A program made the position numbers and the translations under genes. 64,000 bases of DNA from Pseudomonas sp. ATCC 13867 (GTDB lineage: Bacteria; Pseudomonadota; Gammaproteobacteria; Pseudomonadales; Pseudomonadaceae): positions 4,781,001-4,845,000 of the forward strand of contig NC_020829.1 in the NCBI RefSeq assembly GCF_000349845.1, given 5' to 3'. Positions within the stretch are counted from its first letter, which is position 1. Each line of letters opens with the position of its first letter. Below, one piece after another: positions 54,048-64,000 of the stretch. Under the pieces are notes generated by a model. That model was not told the origin of the DNA. It searched no databases and saw only the letters and a program-made list of their open reading frames with translations.

Positions 54048-55961
54048 TCAGGACGACAGGTAAGCCGAGCGGGTCAGCCCCAGGCGCAGCGCGTCGAGGA
54101 ACTGGGTACGCTCGCGCGCGGTGAGCTTGGCCCCGGCGACCTTGTCGCGGTAGTGGGTCATCAGTTCCTCGGGCGACAGGTGCACGTAGCGCAGCATGTC
54201 CTCGATGGTGTCGTGGGTCTCGATGCCGGCGTGGTAGAAGCTGCCGTCGGCGTTCTGGTAGACGTTCACCGAGTCGGTGTCGCCGAACAGGTTGTGCATG
54301 TCGCCGAGGATTTCCTGGTACGCGCCGACCAGGAACACGCCGATCATGTACTCCTCGCCTTCCTTCACCTCGTGCACCGGCAGGCTGGTCTCGATGCTCT
54401 GCTCGTCGACGTACTGGGTGATCTTGCCGTCGGAGTCGCAGGTCAGGTCCTGCAGCACTGCGCGGCGGGTCGGCTCCTCGCCCAGGCGATGGATCGGCAG
54501 GATCGGCAGCACCTGGCCGATGGCCCAGGTGTCGGGTAGGCTCTGGAACACCGAGAAGTTGCAGATGTACTTGTCGGCCAGCTTGTCGTTGAGCTCGTCG
54601 AGCACCTGGCGGTGCGAGCGCTGGTGCGCCTTGAGCTGGTTGTGCAGGCGACGGCAGATGGCGAAGTAGCACTGCTCGGCCAGGGCCTTCTGCGCCAGGC
54701 TGATCTTGCCCTCGGCGTACTGCGCGGCGGCGTCGCTCATGTAGTGGGTGGCGCGCCAGTAGGTCTCGGTGACCATCTCGGCATCGGTCGGGCCGAGCAG
54801 GTCGGCCAGCCACTGGACGATCTCCGGCTGTTCGGCGAGGTCGGTGATCTTCGGCACTTCGTCGTTGTGGCGCTCGACGTCGGTGACCTGGGTGATCAGC
54901 ACCGCGTGGTGCGCGGTCAGCGCGCGGCCGCTCTCGGAGAAGATGTGCGGATGCGGCAGGCCCTGCGCGTCGCAGAACTCCTTGAGCATGCCCACCACCA
55001 CACCGGCGTAGTCGTCGATGTCGTAGTTGATCGAGCTGGCGTTGCGCGAGTGGGTGCCGTCGTAGTCCACACCCAGGCCGCCGCCGACGTCCACGTGGTC
55101 CACCGGCAGGCCAAGGGCACGCAGTTCGCCGTAGTAGCGGATGGCTTCCTTGAAGCCGTGCTGGTAGTCGGCCAGGTTGGCGATCTGCGACCCCATGTGG
55201 AAGTGCAGCAGGCGCACACCCTGGTCCAGGCCGGCGGCGCGGAAGCGCTCGACCACCGACAGCAGCTGCGCGGCGGACAGACCGAACTTGGCCTTCTCGC
55301 CACCGGTGTCCGCCCACTTGGAGGACGCCAGCGAAGACAGCCGCACGCGCAGGCCGACCTGGGGCAGCACGCCCACGTTGGCGGCCTCCTCGATCACCAG
55401 CTGCACCTCGGATTCCTTCTCGATCACGATGAACACGTTGTGGCCGAGCTTCTGCCCCATCAGCGCCAGCTTGATGAACTCGCGGTCCTTGTAGCCGTTG
55501 CAGACGATGGTGCCGCCCTTGGGCGCCAGCGCCAGCACGGCCATCAGCTCGGGCTTGGAGCCGGCTTCCAGGCCGATGGAGACGTTCTGCGTGGCGATGA
55601 TGCTTTCCACCACCGCTTCCTGCTGGTTCACCTTGATCGGGTACAGCGCGGTGTAGCGGCTGCCGTATTCGAGACGCGCGATGTTGGCGTCGAAGGCGCC
55701 GGTGAGCTTGCGCACGCGGTCCTGGAGGATGTCCGGGAAGCGCACCAGCAGCGGCAGCGACAGGCCCGCCTCGCGCAGTTGCTCGACCAGCCCGTGCAGA
55801 TCGATCGGCTGGGCATCGGCGCCCTGCGGGCGAACTTCCACGTTACCGGCGTCGTTGATGGCGTAGTAGCCAGCGCCCCAGTGGCGAATTCCGTAGATGC
55901 TGCGGCTGTCTGCCACGGTCCAGTTGCTGCCGTCGTCTTTGCGGGTCCGTCTAGCGGCCAT
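54048..55961 (-). CDS. speA: Biosynthetic arginine decarboxylase
   Basis: A 637-residue PLP enzyme converting arginine to agmatine and CO2. The PLP lysine is Lys110 in YPIKVNQQ, and the family stretches [29 protein letters not shown] and [14 protein letters not shown] are intact. The start at 55961 ([15 protein letters not shown]) is the usual one; the long open frame upstream is unrelated. It is followed in order by genes matching P. aeruginosa PA4839-PA4844. It supplies agmatine that the agmatinase at 62657 could use. Confidence 0.95.
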   Translation of the reverse strand: MAARRTRKDDGSNWTVADSRSIYGIRHWGAGYYAINDAGNVEVRPQGADAQPIDLHGLVEQLREAGLSLPLLVRFPDILQDRVRKLTGAFDANIARLEYGSRYTALYPIKVNQQEAVVESIIATQNVSIGLEAGSKPELMAVLALAPKGGTIVCNGYKDREFIKLALMGQKLGHNVFIVIEKESEVQLVIEEAANVGVLPQVGLRVRLSSLASSKWADTGGEKAKFGLSAAQLLSVVERFRAAGLDQGVRLLHFHMGSQIANLADYQHGFKEAIRYYGELRALGLPVDHVDVGGGLGVDYDGTHSRNASSINYDIDDYAGVVVGMLKEFCDAQGLPHPHIFSESGRALTAHHAVLITQVTDVERHNDEVPKITDLAEQPEIVQWLADLLGPTDAEMVTETYWRATHYMSDAAAQYAEGKISLAQKALAEQCYFAICRRLHNQLKAHQRSHRQVLDELNDKLADKYICNFSVFQSLPDTWAIGQVLPILPIHRLGEEPTRRAVLQDLTCDSDGKITQYVDEQSIETSLPVHEVKEGEEYMIGVFLVGAYQEILGDMHNLFGDTDSVNVYQNADGSFYHAGIETHDTIEDMLRYVHLSPEELMTHYRDKVAGAKLTARERTQFLDALRLGLTRSAYLSS

Positions 55962-56233
55962 GCGGGGTGGTCTCCTCAGATTGCGCGAATGTGTGCAGGC
56001 GCCCGCCCGGCGTGCGGGTGAGTCGTCAAGGCCCGGTGGTGTAAACCTAGCCGGACCTCGTGACGTTGCCGTGTTGACCGCCGGGGTTGGCGGTAAGTTT
56101 AGGAAAATCCGACGACACGCCCAGGGCGCGTCGAAATATCTCCCATCTAGGGAAAGGGCTTGCCGGCGATGCGCTCGACGCGCATCGCCTGGAACCCGTT
56201 CTCGACAGGGGAGCAGCTTGTTGGCCGAGTGAC

Positions 56234-56605
56234 TCAGCCGCCGGATTTCTTCGCCTTGAGGCCGCGCTTGGTCAGCTCTTCGAGCAGCAGGTCGACGTGG
56301 TCGCCCTGGATCTCGATGATGCCGTCCTTGAGTGCCCCACCCGTGCCGCAACGCTTCTTCAGCGCCGTGGCCAGGTCCTTCAGCGCATCGGCCGCCAGCG
56401 GCACGCCGGTCACCGTGGTCACGGTCTTGCCACCGCGGCCCTTGGTTTCCCGACGCACGCGAGCGATGCCATCGCCGGCCGGAATCTCGGCCTGCTTGCA
56501 GATGCACGCGCCAATGGGCTGATTGCAGTCCGGGCAATGCCGGCCGGAATCAGTGGAGTAGACGAGCCCGCCCAAGGCGGACAGGGAGGATGCTTTCTTG
56601 ACCAC
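56234..56605 (-). CDS. yciH: SUI1/YciH-family translation factor
   Basis: A 123-residue protein. The C-terminal two thirds are the eIF1/SUI1 fold ([20 protein letters not shown] and [18 protein letters not shown]), and the N-terminus has a zinc-ribbon-like [13 protein letters not shown]. It is thought to affect start-codon fidelity. The start is GTG at 56605 ([17 protein letters not shown]). It reads toward speA, 272 bases away. Confidence 0.9.
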   Translation of the reverse strand: MVKKASSLSALGGLVYSTDSGRHCPDCNQPIGACICKQAEIPAGDGIARVRRETKGRGGKTVTTVTGVPLAADALKDLATALKKRCGTGGALKDGIIEIQGDHVDLLLEELTKRGLKAKKSGG

Positions 56606-56820
56606 CGGGCGTTTCCCCAGGATTGGCCTCTTCGGGCCAGGTCAACGAATGGCCGGCTGGCGCCGACCGCGACGCCCCACTCAGGCAGGGGCTGCGCAAT
56701 TCCCGGCGGAGGACCCGGCCGGAAAGGTCGCGCAATTTAGCAGCATTGAAGGCAAATGCTAAGAGCGAAAATGCGTCATTGATCGGCGGTTTGGCGACAT
56801 GGGCCGGCGGCGGGGAACCT

Positions 56821-56886
56821 GTAGGAGCGAGCTTGCTCGCGAACCGACCTCACTGCGGGGCCATTCGCGAGCAAGCTCGCTCCTAC
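56821..56886. repeat. REP doublet (GTAGGAGCGAGC type)
   Basis: A complete inverted pair with a short spacer of about 20 bases. It lies in the 309-base gap between yciH and the NUDIX gene, where I see no other gene or terminator. Confidence 0.88.
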
Positions 56887-56914
56887 GAAGAGCAGTCCGC
56901 AGCGGATCAATGCG

Positions 56915-57457
56915 TCAGAAACTCACCAGGTACTTGCGCAACGCCGCCAGCGAATCCGGGCAGTACGGCGTGCCCGCCCTGGCCTCGGCCAGCACCTGGT
57001 GCGGATCGATGAAGCGCGCTTCCATGACTTCTTCGGGCTGCAACTTCAGCGGCGCGTCGGAAACGGCGGAGAACACCGCGCACCAGAGGCGGTTGTCCGG
57101 CTGGTCGAAGAAGAACGAACCATGCTCGCGCAACTCGACGCCGGCGATACCCAGCTCCTCTTCCAACTCACGGGCGGCGGACTGGGCATAGGTTTCATCC
57201 GCCAGCACCATGCCGCCGGCGGCCGGATCCCAGTAGCCGGGGTAGATCGCCTTGCTCAGCGTCCTTCGGTGTACGCACAGCTCGCCGACCGTATTGAACA
57301 GCAGGATGAAGGTGCCCCGGCCGATCAGCCCGCGCTCGCGCAGCTCCGCGCGCGGCAGGCTGCCCCTGGGTTCGTCGTTCCGGTTGACCCAGGCGACCAA
57401 CTCGGCATCCGAAGCCGCCCGGTGGGCGGCTTCCTTGTCGCTGATCCCGTCCATCAT
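56915..57457 (-). CDS. NUDIX hydrolase
   Basis: A 180-residue protein with the NUDIX box GGMVLADETYAQSAARELEEELGI, complete in the GxxxxxExxxxxxxREUxEExGU pattern. It resembles the YfcD-type NUDIX proteins (GRGTFILLFNTVGELCVHRRTLSKAIYPGYWDP). It would hydrolyse a nucleoside-diphosphate derivative. Its ATG at 57457 overlaps the stop of the DUF2333 gene (TGATG). It corresponds to P. aeruginosa PA4841. Confidence 0.9.
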   Translation of the reverse strand: MMDGISDKEAAHRAASDAELVAWVNRNDEPRGSLPRAELRERGLIGRGTFILLFNTVGELCVHRRTLSKAIYPGYWDPAAGGMVLADETYAQSAARELEEELGIAGVELREHGSFFFDQPDNRLWCAVFSAVSDAPLKLQPEEVMEARFIDPHQVLAEARAGTPYCPDSLAALRKYLVSF

Positions 57458-58521
57458 CAGCCCTGGGCCAGCAATTGGCGCAGGTCGATGATCGCGGCGT
57501 TGGCGCGGGAGATGTAGTTGGCCATCACCAGCGAGTGGTTGGCCAGCACGCCGAAGCCGCTGCCATTGAGCACCATCGGGCTCCACAGCGGCGCCTGGGC
57601 GGCCTCCAGCTCGCGGATGATCTGGCGCACGCTGACGGTGGCGTTCTTCTTCGCCAGCACGTCGGCGAAGTCCACCTCGATAGCGCGCAGGATGTGCGAC
57701 AGCGCCCAGGCCTGGCCACGGGCTTCGTAGAATACGTTGTCGATCTGCAGCCACGGGGTTTCCTGCAGCTCTTCCTCGACCTGCGGCGCCTCGCCCGGCA
57801 CCACCGGCGCGGTGGGCTTGATGTTGGTGTTGAGCTTCACCCGGCCGACGCTGGCCGAGAGACGCTGGGACAGCGAGCCCAGGCGGGTGGAGACGTCACC
57901 CAGCCAGTTGTTCAGGCTGTCGGCGCGGGGATAGAACTGCGCGCCCGCGGGGTCGGCGGACAGACGCGCCAGGTAGCGGTCCAGCGACTTGATGCCTTCG
58001 CCGTACTCCGACTCGGAGGACGGCAGCGCCCAGCTCTTGTTGTCGAAGTTGAAGCGCGGTTCGGCGCGCGCCAGGTCGGCGTCCTCGGTGGACTGCGACT
58101 GGGAGCGGGCGAAGTCCTTGCGTAGCGCGCGGGACAGGTCACGCACCTGGACCAGGGCGCCGTATTCCCAGCTGGGCATGTTGTCCAGCCACAGGCCCGG
58201 CGGGAAGATGTCGTTGGAGAGATAGCCGCCCGACTTGTCCAGCAGCGTGGCGACCACTTCCTTGAGGGTTTCCACCGTGGTGTAGCCGATCACCATCTGG
58301 CGGCCGGAACGCTCGGCCGCGGCCTGGGCGTTCTGCTGCACGGGGAAGAGACCAGGCTCCTGGCTCCAGTACCAGCCGACCACACCGCAGACCAGCAGGT
58401 AGACGCCCAGCAGACCGCCGAGCACTCGGCTCAGCCAGGGCCCGCCGAAGTAGGCGCGCACGTCGTCCACCGAGTCATCGACGCGATCACGCACGGAGCC
58501 GCGTTTCTTCCAGTTCCACAT
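57457..58521 (-). CDS. DUF2333 membrane protein
   Basis: A 354-residue protein with one hydrophobic helix (about residues 33-52, LGGLLGVYLLVCGVVGWYW) and a large periplasmic part. It corresponds to PA4842 in P. aeruginosa; the DUF2333 family has no established function. The start at 58521 (MWNWKKRGS) gives a short basic cytoplasmic tail. It is followed by the NUDIX gene with a stop/start overlap. Confidence 0.87.
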   Translation of the reverse strand: MWNWKKRGSVRDRVDDSVDDVRAYFGGPWLSRVLGGLLGVYLLVCGVVGWYWSQEPGLFPVQQNAQAAAERSGRQMVIGYTTVETLKEVVATLLDKSGGYLSNDIFPPGLWLDNMPSWEYGALVQVRDLSRALRKDFARSQSQSTEDADLARAEPRFNFDNKSWALPSSESEYGEGIKSLDRYLARLSADPAGAQFYPRADSLNNWLGDVSTRLGSLSQRLSASVGRVKLNTNIKPTAPVVPGEAPQVEEELQETPWLQIDNVFYEARGQAWALSHILRAIEVDFADVLAKKNATVSVRQIIRELEAAQAPLWSPMVLNGSGFGVLANHSLVMANYISRANAAIIDLRQLLAQG

Positions 58522-58809
58522 GGCAAAGTCCTTAGCATCACGAAAACGAAGAGGGGTTGGACCCGATTCCGCCCCGGGCGTGCCCTGGCGAAACGATCCT
58601 GCCGCACAAGCATGCCGCACCCGGCGGCTCAGCGCAGCCCACCCTGCGCATGGTGCGCGGTAACGCCGCGAATTACAAAGCGCACGTCGCTTGACCGAAG
58701 GCACTGGTATTGTCATTCAGAGTTGATAGCATAGAGCCATCATCGTGTATCACGGCGGACACGCTCCGCCCCGCATGCCCAGCGTACGGCCCCGATAAAG
58801 AAGCACGCC

Positions 58810-60423
<1,614 letters not shown>

Positions 60424-60543
60424 TCCGCGCGCGGTGCTCTGCCGCGCCGTGCCCCGACGAACTAATGGCACTCTGTCATCAGCCAGTAACCAAACTGCAA
60501 TAGGGTCAGGCTCGCCGTTTTCCGCTGTCGGTCGAGACCTGCC

Positions 60544-62511
60544 ATGCGCCTCAAGCTGCTCACCAACCTCAACACCTTCCTGCTCCTGCTCGTGTGCCTC
60601 GCGCTGGGCGCCACCCTGTGGTGGTCGCAGCGCGCGCTGGAGCGTCCCTTCACCCTGATGGACCGCTACCTGGAGCTCTCCCAGGGCTTCGAGCATCAGG
60701 TGGCGCAGAACATCCAGGCCTACCTCGCCAACGGCGACGCGCTGAAACAGAAGGCCGCCCAGCAGGCGCTGGACGAACTGGCCCTGGGACTGCCGCAGTT
60801 GCCGGACAGCCTCAGCCAGTTGCTCGGCCAGCGCCTCGACGAGTTGCGCCAGTTCAGCGGCAACCAGTTGCTCGCCGCCGGCAAGCTGGCCGGCGACCCG
60901 CAGGGTCTGCTGCTGCAGGCCGAACGCGACCTGCTGGCCGCGCTGGACCAGCTCGGCGCCTATGCCGACGCCAGCCAGCACCCCGCCGCCGCCGAATACC
61001 GTACCCCGCTGCTGCAGGCCAGCCTGCACCTGACCCGCCTGGCCCACGCCCGCGCCAAGCTGGTGGAAAGCGGCAACCCGGCACTGGCCGAGGACACCCT
61101 GCGCGAGCTGGAGAGCCTGCGCCAACTGGCAGAACGCATCGACGCCCTGCCCCTGCTCGGCGTCCTCGAACAACAGGCCTCAGCCTCCGACGACTTCGCC
61201 GCGATGATGGGCCTGGAATCCCAGCCGGCCGCCGAGGCGCAGAGCGAGGACCGTGGCGTCACCTTGAGGCGCGATCTCGCCAGCGTGCTGCGCCGCTACC
61301 CCGACGAACTGAACCGCACCCGCCAGTTGATCGCCCAGCGCCAGGAGCTGGCCAACGCCACCGCCCAGCGCCTGGGCGCCGTGCAGCAGGCCCTGGCGAC
61401 CCTGGAGCCGCAGGTCCGCGAGGAGCGCTCGAAGATCCAGGCGCAGGTGCGCGTCATCCAGGGCGCGCTGATCGCCCTGATCCTCGCCACCGCGCTGCTC
61501 ATCGACACCCTGCAGCGCCGCCTGGCGCGCGTGCTCGGCCAGTTGGTGCCGGCGCTCTCGACCTGGGCCCGGGGTGATTTCAACCAACCCATCGCCCTGG
61601 CCACCCGTACCCGCGACCTGGTGGAACTGCAGGAATCGCTGAACCGCCTGCGCGACTTCCTCGGCACCCTGGTCGGCACCATCCACCAGCGCGCCGAGGA
61701 AGTGGCCGGCAGCAGCCGCGCCCTGGCCGAACTCAGCGGCGGCCTGCACGCCGGTGCCGAGCGCCAGGCCAGCGACACCGGGGAAATCCGCGATGCGCTG
61801 GGCCATATGGAAGCGGCGATCCGGCAGGTGGCCGGCGACGCCAGCCAGGCGGCATCGGCCAGCCAGGCCGCCGGCGTGGCGGTCGAGCAGGGGCAGCGGG
61901 TGATCGGCAACAGCCTCAGCGGCATGCGCGCGCTGGTCGATGAGGTGCAGAACAACGCCCAGGCCATCGAGAACCTGGCCGAGGAATCGGCCACCATCGG
62001 CAACGTGCTGGGGGTGATCCGCTCCATCGCCGAGCAGACCAACCTGCTGGCGCTCAACGCCGCCATCGAGGCAGCCCGCGCGGGCGAACAAGGGCGCGGC
62101 TTTGCGGTGGTCGCCGAGGAAGTGCGCTCGCTGGCCTTGCGCACCGCCGGCGCCACCGAGGAAATCCAGCAGCTCACCGCCCGCCTGCAACAGGCCGCGC
62201 GGCAATCGGTGGAGGCGATGCGCAGCCAGGTCGAGCACGCCGAAGTCACCGCCAACCAGGCCGGTGCCGCCGAAGGCGCGCTGGACGAGGTGGTCGAGGC
62301 CATCCGCACCATCGCCAGCATGGCCGAACGCATTGCCGAGGGCTCGGCGCAGCAGAGTGGCGCGGTCAGCGAGATCCGCTCCCACAGCGAGCGCATCCAC
62401 GAACTGGGCAGCGAGAACCTGCGCCTGATCGGCCAGGGGCGCAGCCAGGGCGAGCAACTGCAGGAGCTGGGCGGCGCGTTGCATACCGCGGTGCGGGCGT
62501 TTCGGGTGTGA
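60544..62511 (+). CDS. ctpL: Methyl-accepting chemotaxis protein, CtpL-like
   Basis: A 655-residue chemoreceptor. A first membrane helix (about residues 10-30) precedes a periplasmic helical ligand domain (to about 305); a second helix ([17 protein letters not shown]) follows, then HAMP and the signalling domain with the tip [32 protein letters not shown] near residue 498. Position after gcbA and size match P. aeruginosa CtpL (PA4844), a sensor for low inorganic phosphate. Its ligand here is inferred from that. Confidence 0.9.
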   Translation: MRLKLLTNLNTFLLLLVCLALGATLWWSQRALERPFTLMDRYLELSQGFEHQVAQNIQAYLANGDALKQKAAQQALDELALGLPQLPDSLSQLLGQRLDELRQFSGNQLLAAGKLAGDPQGLLLQAERDLLAALDQLGAYADASQHPAAAEYRTPLLQASLHLTRLAHARAKLVESGNPALAEDTLRELESLRQLAERIDALPLLGVLEQQASASDDFAAMMGLESQPAAEAQSEDRGVTLRRDLASVLRRYPDELNRTRQLIAQRQELANATAQRLGAVQQALATLEPQVREERSKIQAQVRVIQGALIALILATALLIDTLQRRLARVLGQLVPALSTWARGDFNQPIALATRTRDLVELQESLNRLRDFLGTLVGTIHQRAEEVAGSSRALAELSGGLHAGAERQASDTGEIRDALGHMEAAIRQVAGDASQAASASQAAGVAVEQGQRVIGNSLSGMRALVDEVQNNAQAIENLAEESATIGNVLGVIRSIAEQTNLLALNAAIEAARAGEQGRGFAVVAEEVRSLALRTAGATEEIQQLTARLQQAARQSVEAMRSQVEHAEVTANQAGAAEGALDEVVEAIRTIASMAERIAEGSAQQSGAVSEIRSHSERIHELGSENLRLIGQGRSQGEQLQELGGALHTAVRAFRV

Positions 62512-62530
62512 GGCCGGCGGCTCTGTTCGC

Positions 62531-62640
62531 GTAGGAGCGACTTCGTCCGCGATGCTCTTGTGCCGGGCGGTTCGCGAGCAAGCTCGCTCCTACAGGAAGA
62601 TGCCGGAGCTCGACTTGTAGGAGCGAGCTTGCTCGCGAAC
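62531..62640. repeat. REP cluster of three units
   Basis: A diverged left unit (GTAGGAGCGACTTCGTCCGCG), a normal inverted right unit ending at 62593, and a third normal unit at 62617-62640 (GTAGGAGCGAGCTTGCTCG). It fills most of the gap between ctpL and the agmatinase stop. Confidence 0.85.
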
Positions 62641-62656
62641 GCCTTTCAGGCCTGGC

Positions 62657-63640
62657 TCAACGCTCGCCGAGCTTGTGCCGCGCCGCGTACAGGCAAACCA
62701 TCTCCATCGCCAGGGTCGCGCCGGCCAGGGCGGTGATCTCGGCGCTGTCGTAGGGCGGCGCGACTTCCACCACGTCCATCCCCACCAGGTTGATGCCGCG
62801 CAGCGCGCGGAGGATTTCCAGCGCCTGGTGCGAACTCAACCCGCCACACACCGGCGTGCCGGTGCCCGGAGCGAAGGCCGGGTCGAGGCAGTCGATGTCG
62901 AAGGTCAGGTACACCGGGTTGTCGCCCACCCGCTCGCGGATGCGCTCGGCGATGGCCTGCGGCGTGTTGCGGTGCACCTCGCGGGCGTCCAGCACCTGGA
63001 AGCCCATCACGTCGTCGTTGGTGGTGCGCAGGCCGACCTGCACCGAGCGCGAAGGGTCCACCAGTCCCTCGCGGGCGGCGTGATAGAACATGGTGCCGTG
63101 GTCGATGCGCTGGCAATCCTCGTCCGGCCAGGTGTCGCTGTGGGCGTCGAAGTGGATCAGCGACAGCGGGCCGTGCTTCCTCGCGTGGGCCTTGAGCAGC
63201 GGGTAGCTGATGAAGTGGTCGCCGCCCAGGGTCAGCAGCGCGCAGCCGGCATCGAGGATGCGTGCGGCGTGGGCCTCGATGACTTCCGGGGTTTCCTGCG
63301 GCACGCCGTGGTCGAAATCGCAGTCGCCGTAGTCGATCACCGCCAGGTGGTCGAAGGGATCGAACTCCCAGGGGAAATGCCGGGCCCAGGCCATCTGCAC
63401 CGAGGCGGCGCGGATCGCCCGCGGTCCGAAGCGGCTGCCGGGACGGTTGGTGGTGGCGGTATCGAACGGCACGCCGCTCACCACCAGGTCGACGCCGCGC
63501 AGGTCGCGGCTATAGCGGCGGCGCATGAAGCTGGTGATACCGGCGTAGGTCGCTTCGGCGGAGGTGCCGTAAAGGCTATCGCGGGTGATGGCCTGGTCGT
63601 TGTCGTGGGCTTGGTCCATAGCGTTCTCGTCTTGAGTCAT
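62657..63640 (-). CDS. speB: Agmatinase
   Basis: A 327-residue ureohydrolase that would convert agmatine to putrescine and urea. The Mn-binding segments GGDHFISYPLL, HFDAHSDTW and DIDCLDPAFAPGTGTPVCGG are complete, and the protein is close to E. coli SpeB along its length. Related guanidinobutyrase or guanidinopropionase activity is possible, since pseudomonads have these paralogues. The start at 63640 is uncertain; 63619 is an alternative with a better ribosome site. A polyamine-binding protein lies next upstream. Confidence 0.87.
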   Translation of the reverse strand: MTQDENAMDQAHDNDQAITRDSLYGTSAEATYAGITSFMRRRYSRDLRGVDLVVSGVPFDTATTNRPGSRFGPRAIRAASVQMAWARHFPWEFDPFDHLAVIDYGDCDFDHGVPQETPEVIEAHAARILDAGCALLTLGGDHFISYPLLKAHARKHGPLSLIHFDAHSDTWPDEDCQRIDHGTMFYHAAREGLVDPSRSVQVGLRTTNDDVMGFQVLDAREVHRNTPQAIAERIRERVGDNPVYLTFDIDCLDPAFAPGTGTPVCGGLSSHQALEILRALRGINLVGMDVVEVAPPYDSAEITALAGATLAMEMVCLYAARHKLGER

Positions 63641-63661
63641 CTGTGGGTCAGGGTTGCTCTC

Positions 63662-63732
63662 GCAGGAGCGGACTCTGTCTGCGATTGCAGCACCGGCCTG
63701 TCGGCCGGATCGCGGACAGAGTCCGCTCCTGC
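63662..63732. repeat. REP-like palindrome (GCAGGAGCGGACTCTGTC type)
   Basis: GCAGGAGCGGACTCTGTCTG ... CGGACAGAGTCCGCTCCTGC with an inner CCGGCC/GGCCGG hairpin. It is a different member of the same structural family between the binding-protein and agmatinase genes. Confidence 0.8.
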
Positions 63733-63740
63733 AATGAAGT

Positions 63741-64000
63741 TCAGGTGCGGGTGCGGAACGAAGTCCACAGCCGGGTGCGCTCGCGCTGCTGCTTCAAGGT
63801 CAGCAACTGCTCGCCGAACAACTTCTGGCGCATGGCGGCCGGCGGATAGATGTCCGGGTCGCCAGCCACCTCGGGTGCGAGCAGCGGCGTGGCCTTCTGG
63901 TTGGCGTTGGCGAAGTACAGGGTGTTGGTCAGCTCGGCGATGGACTCCGGGCGCAGCATGAAGTCGATGAAGGCGCGGGCCTCCTGCGGGTGCGGGGCAT
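63741..64000 (-). CDS. PotF/SpuD-like polyamine-binding protein, C-terminal part
   Basis: The gene enters from the right edge; the last 86 residues are visible. They read FIDFMLRPESIAELTNTLYFANANQKATPLL, LAPEVAGDPDIYPPAAMRQKLF and LKQQRERTRLWTSFRTRT, which is the typical end of PotF/SpuD/SpuE periplasmic polyamine receptors. It would serve an ABC importer of putrescine, agmatine or spermidine. It is 100 bases upstream of the agmatinase, suggesting uptake linked to breakdown. Confidence 0.85.
   Translation of the reverse strand, partial: APHPQEARAFIDFMLRPESIAELTNTLYFANANQKATPLLAPEVAGDPDIYPPAAMRQKLFGEQLLTLKQQRERTRLWTSFRTRT

Noticed and set aside
62531..62640. CRISPR-like array of repeats
   Set aside because: The repeats are inverted REP units, irregularly spaced and scattered, without unique spacers or cas genes.

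Overview
The window is 64 kb of high-GC chromosome from a Pseudomonas of the P. aeruginosa / P. nitroreducens / P. citronellolis part of the genus. The evidence is gene content and order as I remember them from P. aeruginosa: thiolase-SDR-AraC, selC-selB-selA-fdhE-fdnIHG-fadH and speA-yciH-NUDIX-DUF2333-gcbA-ctpL all follow the PA4785-PA4844 order. Many intergenic palindromes of the GTAGGAGCGAGC...GCTCGCGAA type, typical of Pseudomonas REP elements, are also present. The calls rest on reading the sequence and on remembered families; no database search was run.

Layout. 0-5 kb: N-terminal part of a molybdopterin oxidoreductase, an MFS exporter and the cyanide-insensitive quinol oxidase operon cioAB plus a DUF2474 peptide. 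5-14.7 kb: a MetQ/NlpA-type binding protein and an SfnR-like sigma-54 activator, a lipoprotein, a BetT choline transporter, an OPT peptide transporter, and an EamA exporter divergent from an Lrp regulator. 15-20.5 kb: a fatty-acyl module (thiolase, high-molecular-weight FabG, AraC regulator, MaoC hydratase). 20.6-26.6 kb: small genes including a MazG-like hydrolase, CmoM, two DUF4136 lipoproteins, a GNAT enzyme, a DsrE protein, a GcvH-like lipoyl protein and a VanX-like dipeptidase.

26.6-38 kb: the anaerobic/formate region. All genes needed to make and use a selenocysteine formate dehydrogenase, except selD, lie on the minus strand: fdnG (in-frame UGA at codon 197 followed by a SECIS hairpin), fdnH, fdnI, fdhE, selA, selB and tRNA-Sec. 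A 1.9-kb decayed genetic element sits at the 3' end of tRNA-Sec, bounded by a 22-bp duplication of the tRNA end. It holds an integrase remnant, a frameshifted toxin-antitoxin pair and an intact ParDE pair.

38-50.6 kb: FadH, an IPP isomerase, a MATE exporter, arylamine N-acetyltransferase, the CbpA/CbpM co-chaperone pair and a MocR regulator. 50.8-53.8 kb: the class III (anaerobic) ribonucleotide reductase operon. Its promoter carries an FNR/Anr-type palindrome and a pair of NrdR-box-like palindromes about 31 bp apart. Most striking, the glycyl-radical domain is absent from NrdD and is encoded by a separate 48-codon gene between nrdD and nrdG. 54-64 kb: arginine decarboxylase, YciH, a NUDIX hydrolase, a DUF2333 protein, the diguanylate cyclase GcbA, the chemoreceptor CtpL, an agmatinase, and the C-terminus of a polyamine-binding protein.

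The main functional themes are respiration and growth at low oxygen (CioAB, formate dehydrogenase, class III RNR) and polyamine metabolism (SpeA, SpeB, PotF-like protein).
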